Source: Lutraria lutraria
Lineage: Eukaryota; Mollusca; Bivalvia; Venerida; Mactridae
Direction: 5' to 3'
Assembly (NCBI GenBank): GCA_964023205.1
Contig: OZ026844.1
Location: 6,632,840 to 6,696,839 of the forward strand
Length of the DNA: 64,000 bases
Shown here: one piece after another, positions 11,861 to 24,300 of the stretch
Position numbering within the stretch: the first letter of the stretch is position 1
Layout: each line of letters opens with the position of its first letter
Position numbers and translations under genes: made by a program
Notes under the pieces: model-generated
Databases searched by the model: none
Seen by the model: the letters and a program-made list of their open reading frames with translations, nothing else
Told to the model about the DNA's origin: nothing

Positions 11861-12179
11861 CTGTGTGATTTTATTTAACTGTCAAAGCTGGCTAATATCA
11901 CGGTCAATGCTTGCATTTATTATTCCCTATTCACTTTAGTAAGATTCCATCATTTTTATAAGTTATGAAATATTTTTTGTTATACCTGTTGTCAAATGTG
12001 TACATGTATTAAAGATGCGCAACATAATAAATTCTATAAACATTCAGAATGGAACATTCCCTAATGGTGAAATAAATGATAACTATCGACTGTGACATGA
12101 AGCTAAAATAGTCACATTCAGTGACTACATGTATGTTTTTACTATTCAGTCAGATTTGACATTTAATAAAACCACACTG
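11861..12179. mobile_element. MITE family M2 copy (TA-flanked)
   Basis: Left end CTGTGTGATTTTATTTAACT and right end complementary to CAGTGTGGTTTTATTAAA, with TA on both sides. It shares TGTCAAAGCTG and the motif ATCACGGTCAATGC with the copies at 15575 and 35393. Confidence 0.7.
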
Positions 12180-13971
12180 TAACCTACATGTACATCAAAA
12201 ACTTATAATTAAACTTAAGGCAGAAAAATAATATTGAACTTAAAGTAAGAAGATACTAAAGTCTACGAAGAAGTAGATTTGAAATTCTTAAATACATAAG
12301 AATAAATGATTTTACTACCACAACCGGCCCTGAGGTTATAAAACTTGAGAACAGTCTCCAAGCTCAAATCTCAATTCCATTCTTGATGTATTTTGGGTAA
12401 AGATATTGATTTAAATTTTTCAAAACATGTTAAGATTAGACTGTCAGAATAATCTATCATTAATATTTACAGAAATTTCATTATACATTTTCAAAACAAA
12501 ATATGAGATTTCAGCTCGAAGACCAATCTTAAGTTTTATGAGCCCTGATTTTATATGTAATTAGTACACATCAGTCTCAAACTAAAAAAAGTCTTATAAT
12601 TGAGTTAAAATATACATTAAAAAATGGTGACTTAATGGTCATTTAACATTTTGTCATTATATCAATAAATACATTAATTGAGAGACTTTTTGAGGCACAA
12701 TTCTTGTTTGAAAGAAATAAGATGTGAACGATGCAATCTCAATTTAATGAGATTTAAGGAGTTAGGTGCTAGTCTAGATAAATCTGCTATGGCACGAATC
12801 AATGAAACTTTCACATATTATGAATAAAACAGAGGAATGAGATATAATACATTGGATATGTATAAAAGACATCTGATACAAATTAATCAACTTTATCAGA
12901 GATTCGTTACATCAGAGTAAAATATATAAAGCACTAATATTCAGAAAAATTCAGAAATAAATCAGTTTAAAGCAAATTAATCATAAATTTAATGTTAACT
13001 TGTAACATATCAGTACATAAAATTGCTAAATTGGCTCAAAATCTATGACAAGACTATGATGCATTCAGAGATGAAGATGATTTAGATCACTCAATTGAAT
13101 ATTCATTTAAGGTCAATTACAATTCTACGGCATGTACATTTTATGTAAAGTCACATACAATTCTATTTGATTCTTATATATGTAAATTAAGACAGGATCA
13201 GACTTATATATAAGTACGAAGTATATGACAACATGAACGTGATAACATATTAACACAACAAAAGGTGACATACAACATCAGTTGGAGTATTTATTAAAAC
13301 CATAGAAGAATTAATCTTGATTTACGATCATTGTTATTCAATACCTTAAGTGTCAAATTATAGAACAGCTCAATTTATCAACAAAATATGAATTAAGACT
13401 CAAACTGACAAAATCAGATGAAATCCCAGCAAATAACATCATGGAATTAAATCAATAATCTCAACTTTATTTCTCAGTTAATGAACAGTTAAAGCAATTT
13501 ATCAAACAAACAAAATACAGTAGAAAATTGTCTCAAGCAAATCAAATATGTTTTGTTATTTTCCTGTTTTACAGATTTCAGTGACAGATTAGCACTTATG
13601 AGAGTTTATATAAGTATAACATATACACCAAGTCAAATTTCCGAAAGTCCACCCTATAAAACTTGATTCTTAAAAGAACCTGAATACTTAATAATATATG
13701 TTTATAATTCATCCTTGTGTTTTACAATACTTACCATCAATCTACATAAAAAATCAAGTTTTCAAAGTTTATGTTGGATCTAATATATTAAAAGTCCAAT
13801 TGTTAATCAAGTGTTCAATGATTTTCTTCCATTGCCACAAAACACAAGGTGGACAAGTAGAAATTCGGCTCAGTGTATATTTAAAGTTCAATAACAAACT
13901 GTGCAACAAAACATAAGAAATACAATCCCCACAGCTAATGACAATATTTGTACAACTCAGAAGCATTACAT

Positions 13972-14355
13972 TCTCAGTAATATACATACATGTATATTTA
14001 TATATGGATTACACAGGAGCTGGTAGTAAGTTATCATACATATATACATGTATATTTATATATTGATTACACAGGAGCTGGTAGTAAGTTATCATACATA
14101 TATACATGTATATTTATATATGGATTACACAGGAGCTGGTAGTAAGTTATCATACATACATACATGTATATTTATATATGGATTACACAGGAGCTGGTAG
14201 TAAGTTATCATACATACATACATGTATATTTATATATTGATTACACAGGAGCTGGTAGTAAGTTATCATACATATATACATGTATATTCATATATTGATT
14301 ACACAGGAGCTGGTAGTAAGTTATCATACATATATACATGTATATTTATATAAAA
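13972..14355. repeat. 58-bp tandem repeat, six copies
   Basis: GATTACACAGGAGCTGGTAG starts at 14007, 14065, 14123, 14181, 14239 and 14297, an exact 58-base period. Copies differ at only a few positions (ATATG or ATTG before the GATT, TATA or TACA runs). No indels were seen. Confidence 0.95.
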
Positions 14356-14499
14356 TGTGTATTGCTCAATTAAAGGTACATGTACCAGTATAGCTAATAT
14401 TTTAACATGGCAGAATTTGTTTGCAACATTTTTTCACAAGTAATTACTCAATTTAATTTTGTTTATTTATATTGAGTTTTAAGCCCCTTTTCAACAGTC

Positions 14500-14705
14500 A
14501 ATAAGTCATAATTATGAGGCGGACAGTTCACCAAAGCATTGTTCCTGGGAAGAACCAGTGCTAGACTCCCATCCTCCGTAAGCAACTGCCTACTTTCTCT
14601 AATAAAGAGACATGGTCAAAACCCACAACCATCTATCAGTGAGAGGTCACTGTGATTTGAAGTCAGCGACTTTAGCCACTCAACCATGAAGGTGGATCAC
14701 CCAAT
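14500..14705 (-). mobile_element. tRNA-derived SINE relic, minus strand
   Basis: Reading the minus strand, TGGTTGAGTGGCTAAAG resembles a pol III A box and GTGGGTTTTGACC a B box about 45 bases later. Downstream lies non-tRNA body sequence. It is degenerate, so only the head is certain. Confidence 0.5.
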
Positions 14706-14943
14706 TGAAAGTAATTAAATCTTTTTTTTTTTAAAAATCATTTTAAAAAATCAGCCCTTCTAATTCTTGGGAAGGTGAGACGTTTTGTTCACGTGTGTTT
14801 CTAGGGATCATTTTCTTGTATCTATCTATTCAACTAAATACTGAATGACAAAATAGAAATACCCTGGCATGTAAATTTTGAGATATGAAATTGATTCTTA
14901 CAAAAAAAGCATTAAAATATTCTGACAGTGCCAAACTACAATC

Positions 14944-14949
14944 TTTATT
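14944..14949 (-). terminator. Candidate poly(A) signal for USP gene B
   Basis: AATAAA on the minus strand about 140 bases after the stop codon; positional evidence only. Confidence 0.35.
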
Positions 14950-15086
14950 ACAAATTCTGATTATAAGTAAAAACTTTAAAGAAAATAATACTTAATTAAA
15001 CTTATCATTAACAGTTAACAGTGCACAGTCCTTTGACAAAAGTTCGGCCATGTTGATGATGTAATGCTGCTATTTATATCAGCCAA

Positions 15087-15308
15087 TCAGTGATGTTTCT
15101 GAGCCTCTTGTAGATCCTTGTGTCGACAAACTAGGACCGGAACGTGTGAATGATGGATGACGTAATCGCTGATACTTCCAAGGAATGTACGACGTAGCTT
15201 GCCCATACCTCTTGTTCCTGTAACGATGATATTTGCATTTTCTTCATTGGCCACTCTGCAGATAACTTCACCAGCATTTCCTCCAACACTCTTCACTTTA
15301 CCACCAAC
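15087..15308 (-). CDS. USP gene B exon 4 (terminal)
   Basis: Seventy-three residues plus TGA. It begins VGGKVKSVGGNAGEVIC, contains TGTRGMGKLRRTFLGS (complete ATP-binding loop) and VPVLVCRHK, and ends KDLQEAQKHH. The acceptor is ATTTCAG. It is strongly similar to gene A exon 4 through RTFLGS and CRHK, then differs in the tail. Confidence 0.93.
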   Translation of the reverse strand, partial: VGGKVKSVGGNAGEVICRVANEENANIIVTGTRGMGKLRRTFLGSISDYVIHHSHVPVLVCRHKDLQEAQKHH

Positions 15309-18300
15309 CTGAAATATGTATAATTAATGTACAGTCAAACTTGTGAATACAGGCCATCCTAGGGAAAGACATGTTGAAGCGTTTTTGAAAGGTGGCCATT
15401 TTATTTGGAGGTTATTTTTTTCTAAAAAATGAGGGTTATTAAAAGAATGGGTTTTATTCAGAAGTGGCTGCTAACACAGGTTTGACTGTATATCTTAAAT
15501 TTCTTTTCCATGTTTTCAGCATCGTATCTGTTATATACAGAAAAGAGAAAAACTAACCAGTTTTCCTATATTCTGTACAGTGCAATGTTATTAAACTGTC
15601 AAAGAAGAATGATAGCACGGTCGCTGAATGCATTTATTTTTAGCCTTCTACTGTAGACATGTAATATGATTGTTTCTGTTTATTTCAAGTCAAGGGAATG
15701 TTCCATTATAATAATAAAAGTCATTTTATTTTTAAAATCAATGTTGTTTTTTAAAAGAATGGCATTTATTCAGAGTATGGTCTTTATTCTGAGGTTGTCG
15801 CTAACACGAGTTTTACTGTAGTAGAACTCTATTTTTTCATCTTCATCTCAACTTTCTGTTTGATATTCATCTTACTGAATTAATGAATCAAATGATACGA
15901 GCTGGATGTAAATACTTTGGTTTGATTTATGAACAATATAGCCTGGATCAATCAATACTGTATAATGAAACAGTTCAGTTTGCAATATACAATCAGCTAT
16001 TTAAGTACTTGCAGACTTTAGCAGTTACAGGGATCTCAATTCATTCTGGGGGAATGGGGCCAAGGCCCTAAGAATTTGTTCAGTTTGAAACATACTATCA
16101 GCTATCTTGATGATATTTCGTTTGTAGTCTTTAGCAGTAACAGGCATCTCTGTACATTGTGGGGAAATGGGGCCAAGGCCCATAGAAGGGGGATTTTTGT
16201 GTAATTTTTGAAAGGGGAATTTATTGTGTTCTCTTGTTACAATTTAAACAACAGATAAACAAACATTGAATCATAAACAATTCAATTTCCTGGCACCAGG
16301 TAGCCATGTTAAACCTGTGAACACAGGCCATCCTTGTGAAAGACAAAATGTGGCCTTTATTGACAGGTTAGCTATTTTCACAGGATTGACTGTACATTAT
16401 ACCTTCTTATCTTTCAGCTTCTGTCCAAGTCCTTCAAGAAATTGTTTAATTCTTCCTTCTTCTTCCTTCATCATTTCAGTAATCACAGACACATCTGCCA
16501 TTACCATAGCTACAATGTGAACAAAACTTCCATTAGAATAAGCTATCAATAACTAATCACTGACCACAACAAATCTTAAACAATAGACAGTGATTATATA
16601 TAACAGAAGCCTATTAATGGCCTCTTCCCAATTGAACATTTCTTTAAAAACAAGCAGTTTCCCCAAAAATCCAAACTTACACCAGCTATTTCATTTCCCA
16701 AATCAGCAATGTTAGCGATAATTCTTCCCAAAATCAACAGGCTAAGGCCTCTTCCCAATGAAGAGAGAGAAAACACTGATAGAAGACATTTTTGTTTATC
16801 TTTTGTCCATTCAACAGCTGCTATGGTCATTTCAGGGCCACCCCTGAGAGACAACTATCACATGTGAGGAAGATGTCCAGCTAGCTTAGGGATAGTCTGT
16901 GGTTTTACCCATACATGTATGCCTGGGGTCTTTCACAATTGATAAAGCTGGAAATAGTGGCCAAATGATCCTGGCTGTTAGTACGACATTTAAACCCCAG
17001 AGAAAGATAACTGGTGTAGGGAACTTTTTACAGAACATTTGTAATGAAGTTTCCGTTTCTATGACAACTAAAAAAAATTTGTGGTTAATGTTGATATCAA
17101 CCAATTCTGTGCTATATTGAGTTCTTACTTGAATACTTGATTCAAGGACAAAATAATCATTATCACATAATGTAATATGAAACGCAAATGAACTAATCAT
17201 GCAATATACACATTATGTAATAAAGTATGTAAATATAGAATAGGCCTTGTTTACAACACACAGATTCTAATGGTACAAGCCAGTAATTTAAATCATCCAG
17301 AAATTAAATCAGAAAGTGGTTTTAAAATAGGTAGCGATAAGTTATGTAAGTGTACATTATGTAGATTAGATATATCATAGATATCAAGCTTTAGGATATT
17401 TAAACATACAGTACAACCTCCATACAACAGTCACCAATAGGAAGGACAAAAATAGCTGTTGTATGGAGGTGGTCGTTACTGAGGAAGTGAAAAAAGAGTA
17501 AAAGGTCAATTTTGGTTGCTAGTATACAGGCTAGCTGTTACAGGGAGGTGGCTGTTGTTTGGGGGTGACCATTCATGGAGGTTACATTGTATATTAAATC
17601 AAATTTTGAGTAGATACATGAAAACATGTACCAAGTTCAGCAGCAATAGGTCAATCTAATGTTTAGTTATCACATGGAAACAAAATTGTTTGACATCGCT
17701 GCACAGCACCTTCTAGCTTATTAATCTGGCTTTTAGAGGGTTAGCCGATTTCATAAATGAATACTATAGGGCTATCGTATGAGCTGTATGGGGTCAGGTA
17801 AAGAAAAAACTTGTCATCACTAACAGTCTAATTAATAATAATTGGACTACCCACCTGCTGAACAGACAAAAATTAAACAAAATTTAATACACAAGATATC
17901 AACATGGTTCAGCTAAGACATATAACAGAAAGCAATAAGAATATTGTGATAACATATTAAAATTCAGTGCAACCTCTCCAAAGCACCACCTTTTGGGAGA
18001 AGCAAAACTATACTGTTGTTGAAAGGTTGTTGCTCTAGAGAGTGGAAATTTGTAGTTAAATGGTTAAGTTAGAAAAAATCAAGCTGTCATTGAAGGGAGA
18101 ATGTTGCTCTAGAGAGGGCTTCTCTGGAGAGGATGCACATGCAACTTGAGTAAAAACAAAGAACCAGTAAGATAAAGTTTTAATTTAAAAGGAGTTATGA
18201 AACAGATAACCCGCTCGGTTAGCTCAGTGGTTAGAGCGTTGGTCTACTGGTCAAGAGGATGTGAGTTCGAACCCCATTTGAGGCCCGGCAGAAGCTTGCA

Positions 18301-21300
18301 GATAGATTGCAAGTGGTTAGTACTGCTTAAGGCCTAAATTGAAGTTAGGATAACTGCCCGTCACGATATATTAACTGAAATAATGTTGAAAATGGCGTTA
18401 AATGCGATGAAATATAATAAATTATAAAATAAATATGAAACAGACAACATAGTTAATGAAGCAGGTCCTTGATACTATTATCTTAAAATAAATATTTCAA
18501 ATTCTGTAACAAGGAACCAAGAGGGGAGGCTACAATACCCCCCCCCCCCCCCCTATCTGAAACTGCTTCCTATGTGTCTGAAGTACATGTATTGTAAGGA
18601 CAGATACATATAAAAGTGAGCTTTAAGCAATATCAGTAATCATAGCCCAAACATTGATACACTATTATATATGTGTGCATAAAACTGTTACCGTGTCCAG
18701 GAACATATATCCCTGTGAAATGCAGATATACAAACTAAAAAGAATTTGAAGTATGTACATGAATTAATTTAAAGATCTTTGCTCCAGTTCGCTACATTTT
18801 TCACATAGACATATAGGCAAAATGAAAACTGATGAATAAAATTATTTTAAACTTTGCATGATTGTAGCATATGATAACAGAAACACTGAACAAATTGGGG
18901 GTCACTGGTTATCTGTCCTTAAATTTGAATTTTTTGCTTAGGTGGAAAAGATCATTTAACCAGTCATTCAAATAATGTATAACCTCAATGCAGTGCAAAT
19001 TATACATGATTTCCGACAGTTCACAAACAATCAATCAGTCTCGAGAGGGAGGAGAGGTACCAGTCAGGGTGTTAAGGAGAGGCAAAATATATCTAATATA
19101 ATGTATTACTGAAAGTACTGTCTGCAATGTCAGCATCATCAATATTAAAAAGATAAACAGTTTCCTATTGTCGCCAATGCTGTTATAACATCACATGATA
19201 AAACTTACAATACTTATTACTTTTATTGTAATGACTAATGTACACATGATATTTGTACAATACTTAACCTTGTAATCAACCTTCAACCATATTTTCTCTA
19301 CAAGTATTATCTTTAATACATTCACCCTTTAACATTAACTTGTTATCAGACTTATGGTAGCAGGACAGAGGCTGCAGTCATGGTCCAGTGGTTCAGTGTG
19401 CTTGATTTATAATCCAGCAGTTTGGGTTTGACTCCAAGTCGCAGCAGGCCTTGAAAAGGAATATTTGACAAAAATCTTATTTTCATCCGCATGTTAAGAG
19501 GTAGCCAGTTCTGTGTGGAAGGGTTAGTTAGTACTGGTTAGAATACAGTCCAGGACAACTTGTTAGGTGAATCAGTCACCACATACAACTGAAAAATTGT
19601 TGAAAAATGGTGTTAAACCCAAATAAAGCAGTCAAACCTTAGCTATAGACCACCAGAGGTTCTCCAGTAGAATCAGACTAGCAAGCTTTTCTTATTAATT
19701 ATTTTTTGATAGACAAACAGTAGCCGACCCGACCATACGTTTTTGAGTAGAAGGTGATATCGCAGGGCACCGGGGCCCCTGAAGAACACGGTACCAGCCT
19801 TGGAAGGAGACCACCAAGCTGAAGAGGGCAGTAGCAAGTATTTACAATAAACTTTGACCTCCAAATGAAGTAGGCTAAAAAACACTTATACTCAACAGAA
19901 AATATTTTTTAGCAAGGCTCAACAGAACATTGACCTCAAAGTACGATAAAAGCATAAACAAGGATTTATAGTTCAATATTTGTAATCTCGTGAGTTGAAA
20001 AAAAAAATATCAAAGATTTCTTACTGTAAATATGAACAAAGTTCAAGGACTGTTTACATGATATCAAGTTGTTCAAGTCTAACTTAAAGTTTAATGGCAG
20101 GACAGTTAGCTATGGCAGGTTTATAAGAGAACATTCAAAGAACATACAATATTATTCATAAAATCTATAATTTGATGAAACACAAATATCTCATCATTGA
20201 CACATTGTAAAAACTTTATTAATGTGCTATGTCTCAGTAAAAGAGAGTGTCAAATATTATTAGAACACTGCAGAATGTAATTTGAAACTTTATTTCAACA
20301 TAATTAACAGTAAGTTTTTGTTTTTAAGTTACCTAACTGGTCAGTATTCATGTATTCTGTACCAGTCTTACCTTGTTCACCGCAGGTAACCATAAACTTC
20401 TCCCATGAATCACTTACTTCAGCAAGATAAAAATATATATTCTAGTCGACTCAGAATATAACACAGAAATTCAGATATGTTAAGATTAGTGTGTGTATTT
20501 GGCTGATTTTCATAAAGGATAAAAGCTAAATGGAGTGGTATTTTTATTCTAACCCATCTTGGTGCTTTAATTAATTGCCTCTAGGCATGCGCAGTGTGTA
20601 CTAAGTTGTCCTTTGAAACCAAGATGTTAGAATGCCAGTTTTATATTCTTTTATTAAGATATGAAAGCAAAAAATAAAAATCTTTGTCATCGATTACCGG
20701 TACATAAGAAAGTTTGGTCAACATGGTCATAGAATATGATTGTGCTGCAATAAAAGGTTGGACTCTACTGTAGATCTAAGTAGGTGGTATTGTTTGTTAC
20801 TGATTATTACGATCTACAAACTGTGGACAAACTATTACATTTTTTAACCTTAGTAAAAGCGAAATACCTGTCATTCATCCTCATATATATGACAAGATTG
20901 TGTCAAATTCTTGTTAACATATCTGAGGTCCACCTACAGTAAGTAATTAAGATGCATGTTTATACTTCAAACTGTATCATCATTGTCAAACTATATTAAT
21001 GTGATGATCTATGGATTCTGTGCAAGGTATTGGAATAGAGACCATGCAGGAGGGTGATAAATAGAGAAGGGAGACCAGGAGGGTGATAAATAGAGAATAG
21101 AGACCATGCTGGGGGTGATAAATAGAGAATAGAGACCATGCTGGGGGTGATAAATAAAGAAGGGATGCCTCAGCTCAGCATGAATCAACTTAATTTCTTA
21201 ACTGTATGTTTTTCCATGACCTTATATGGTCAATAACTAGAAATCACTTGCCTCTCACTGCTGTGTTTTGATTCCAATCTGGGACTAGATCTAACATGTT

Positions 21301-24300
21301 AGGAAGGTGACCATGAAGCTAGCTTACGGAAGGATTGTGTTTCTACCCTAATTTATTGAGGACCACTTTATCTTAGATACTCAGACTACTGTATTTGTAC
21401 CAAGTTACCCCACTACTGTGTTCATACTGCATGACAGAGATAATCTAAGTGAACTTTTATACAAAAATCTTACATTGATTAAAAGAAAAATTTATAAGTT
21501 AGCATTTATCAGTAGAAAGTAAATTATGAAGATGACAGGTGTTACAATTATGTATACCCTCAAGTTTCTCCAAAATAATGTCTTGAGTGATATAGACATA
21601 CAGTTCAATCTCTCCAGAACCAGGGTGTCCACATTTTAAGTAAAGCAAAATTCCCTGACTTTTCCCTGACTGAAATCAAATTTCCCTGACTAAAGTTTTT
21701 GTATTTTACGCTTAAGTACTGACATCTGTCGGTCCCCTCCTCCCATACAGCCAACAATTTTCACCTTTTACTTTACCAACTGTTATTGCATTACTCCTTT
21801 GTACATATATTTAATCTAGATTGTTCGGAGGTTTGTTTTTCCTTAATTTCCTTATTCTTCATGTTTTAAAAAATCATTCATAGATATTTGTCATTTCAAA
21901 ATTCCCTGACTTTTCCCTGACTTTTTCTTAAATTCCAAAATTCCCTGACAATTCCCTGACCTTGAAAAAAATAATTTTCCCCTGACTTTTTCCCTGACCG
22001 TGGACACCCTGAGAATGGCCCTCTCTTGAGCAACAACTTCCCTTCAACAACAGCATGACCTTTTCTAGAGCAACAATCTCTCAACAATAACAACACAATT
22101 TTGCTACTCCCAAAGGTATCACTGTGTTTTTAAGTCACTCCAAAGTACACATAAAAGACTAAAAATATTTGCTTCATTTTTAAGCTGACCATTGTGTTGC
22201 TAAAAATATTTGCTTCTGGTTCGATCTGTAAAAATAGGGTAGAAGTAGGTTTAGGGTTCTTCACTCGGGGTTTAACTTTGCACAATCAGTCAGGGTAATT
22301 TGGTGATTTTCCTCCATTAATGGTTAAGGAAGGCCTTATACATACACCTAGATAAAACCCCAGGTCATCCGTAAGCTAGCTGGACAGCTTCCTTGCATGT
22401 GAATTTAGGTTACATTGAGTTGAATATTATGCGGCTAGTAAACTCAAATCACTAGTCAGACCATAGCCATTCAACTTATAACAGATTTTCTTATGAAAGT
22501 AACAGATTTGGCCAGAGGTCAAGGAGGTCGTCTAGTATTTTCAATCTTCGGGGATTGTAACCAATTTTTTTGCAATTTTAAACCATAGTTTTCATCAGCA
22601 TTCAGTTCTAAATGAAAACCCTGTAGAGGACCCATAAATATTAGGATGTAACAAAAGCAACATATAAATAGGATATAGATATAGGCCTCGTTTCATCAAT
22701 ATATTCTTATCTTTCGTAAGATTCTTTCCTACGAAGACACTTACGACAAAAGTTACGAAATTCTTAAACCGTTTTATTAACTGTTCTTATCTAAATGTGT
22801 AAAGACCGCGACACAGTCTGCACGGGTAAAGTTTATTCACCGGCCCTAGCTATGTAAATAAGAAAAGTACACTTGATTCTATACATATGTTATATAGAGA
22901 ATTTTATTTTATTTCTCAACAGATTTTTGTAAATCATATACCAAATTAAAGATGAAGCTCTAATCTTTCAGAAAATGTAAACTATTTGATATATATTAAC
23001 TGAAAATATGTTTTTAAACAATGTGAACATTGACTCATGATAAATGTGTTTTTGAGTCGCTCAAACTTGCACATACGAGAATTACTTCGTACGCCTATGT
23101 ATGTTGTGCTCGTCAGATAAAATTATTATCGTTTGACCAGTAAGATTCCACAGCAAGATTCGGAGAAAACAGTAAATAAATACGAAAACTCCAAATGTAT
23201 TTAAATATCTATTAGCTTATTTTTCAATTTTTATCATGAAAAATATGTATTATGGCTATTAAACGCGCATACGATCGGTTAAAGAGAAATGCAAAAAAGG
23301 TTTCTTTTGAAGATTTGTTCACGGTCTTAAAATAAGTTTTGAAAATATCAGATTGTCAACAAGTTATAACATCAGCGTAACAAAAAGTGAACAATATAAA
23401 AATGCCATCTAAGTCGAAAGCTAATAGTATGTCTAACAATCGTTATCACGGTGTTTGAAATAAATGCATTCAAATAAATAACATTTGACAGTGCCTCTAA
23501 TCCCTGCTAATACAACTGAAAGTTCACCATTTGAGCTCTAATTTAAACTAGAAATGTGTCTGGAGGACACGAATGCCTCTCCGAGAGCTATGTAAAAAAG
23601 GACCGTAACTACTGACAAAATGTTTGGATTTTAAGTGAAATCGATCTTGCCTGCATTTTATTATAATATTCATTCATGTAAAATATGAAACCAACCCTTG
23701 AAATATTTCTAGAGTTATTGCTCGGAAGCCAAAATTTGAACGGACGGACACACAGCCGCACGGATGGACAGGGGAAAAACTTTATGCTCTTCTGCAATTT
23801 CGAATAACGGGCCATAAAAAATCCAGAACCAAACAACAGCCGGGGTTACATTCTTCCTTGTGTGCATAAAATTCATTTGTAGCTGGCTACGCCCCCGAAC
23901 ATAAAACTGAATTTCTTTTCCATTATTTACGAATATCTTGAACATTGCACTCAACAGTCTTAAAACTAGAACTATCACTAAAGGTGATGAATACCCCCAG
24001 ATGCGGCCTTGACACAGTTATTGTTACATTTTACAGAGGAAAATATAATGCATTTTCATTTTTTTAATACCTGCAAATTGTTGCTTAGATATATCCTGAC
24101 CAGTTTCTAAATATACATTATATAAAAAATAACAAAGGGCCATAACTCATTAAAATTTACTTGGACAAAACCTATTGTGGACATGCACAACTTGGCAAAC
24201 TACTTATCACTTCTAAGAAGTTTCACTGAATTCCTGCATGTAGTTGCTGACAAATAGTACGGACAAAATTTACCTAATTGTATAAAACAAAGGGCCATAA

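Larger units (their letters stand above)
8408..15086. other. Spacer between the two USP genes
   Basis: About 6.7 kb with no supported gene. It holds two M1 transposon copies, an M2 transposon copy, a bivalve-type repeat fragment, a 58-bp tandem array and a SINE, all entered separately. The stretches 9850..10840, 11050..11860 and 12180..13970 are AT-rich with nothing recognised. Confidence 0.6.
15309..16402 (-). other. USP gene B intron 3, bracketed by M1 transposon copies
   Basis: A 1,094-bp intron. An M1 copy lies about seven bases inside the 5' splice site and another ends about 22 bases before the 3' splice site. A partial M1 and an M2 fragment lie between them. Confidence 0.8.

Noticed and set aside
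16266..16520. 84-codon plus-strand frame over gene B exon 3
   Set aside because: It is the antisense reading of the exon and the neighbouring transposon.
16594..17200. Frames of 86 and 104 codons on the minus strand near gene B exon 3
   Set aside because: No similarity, no splice pattern and weak composition; treated as chance in the intron.
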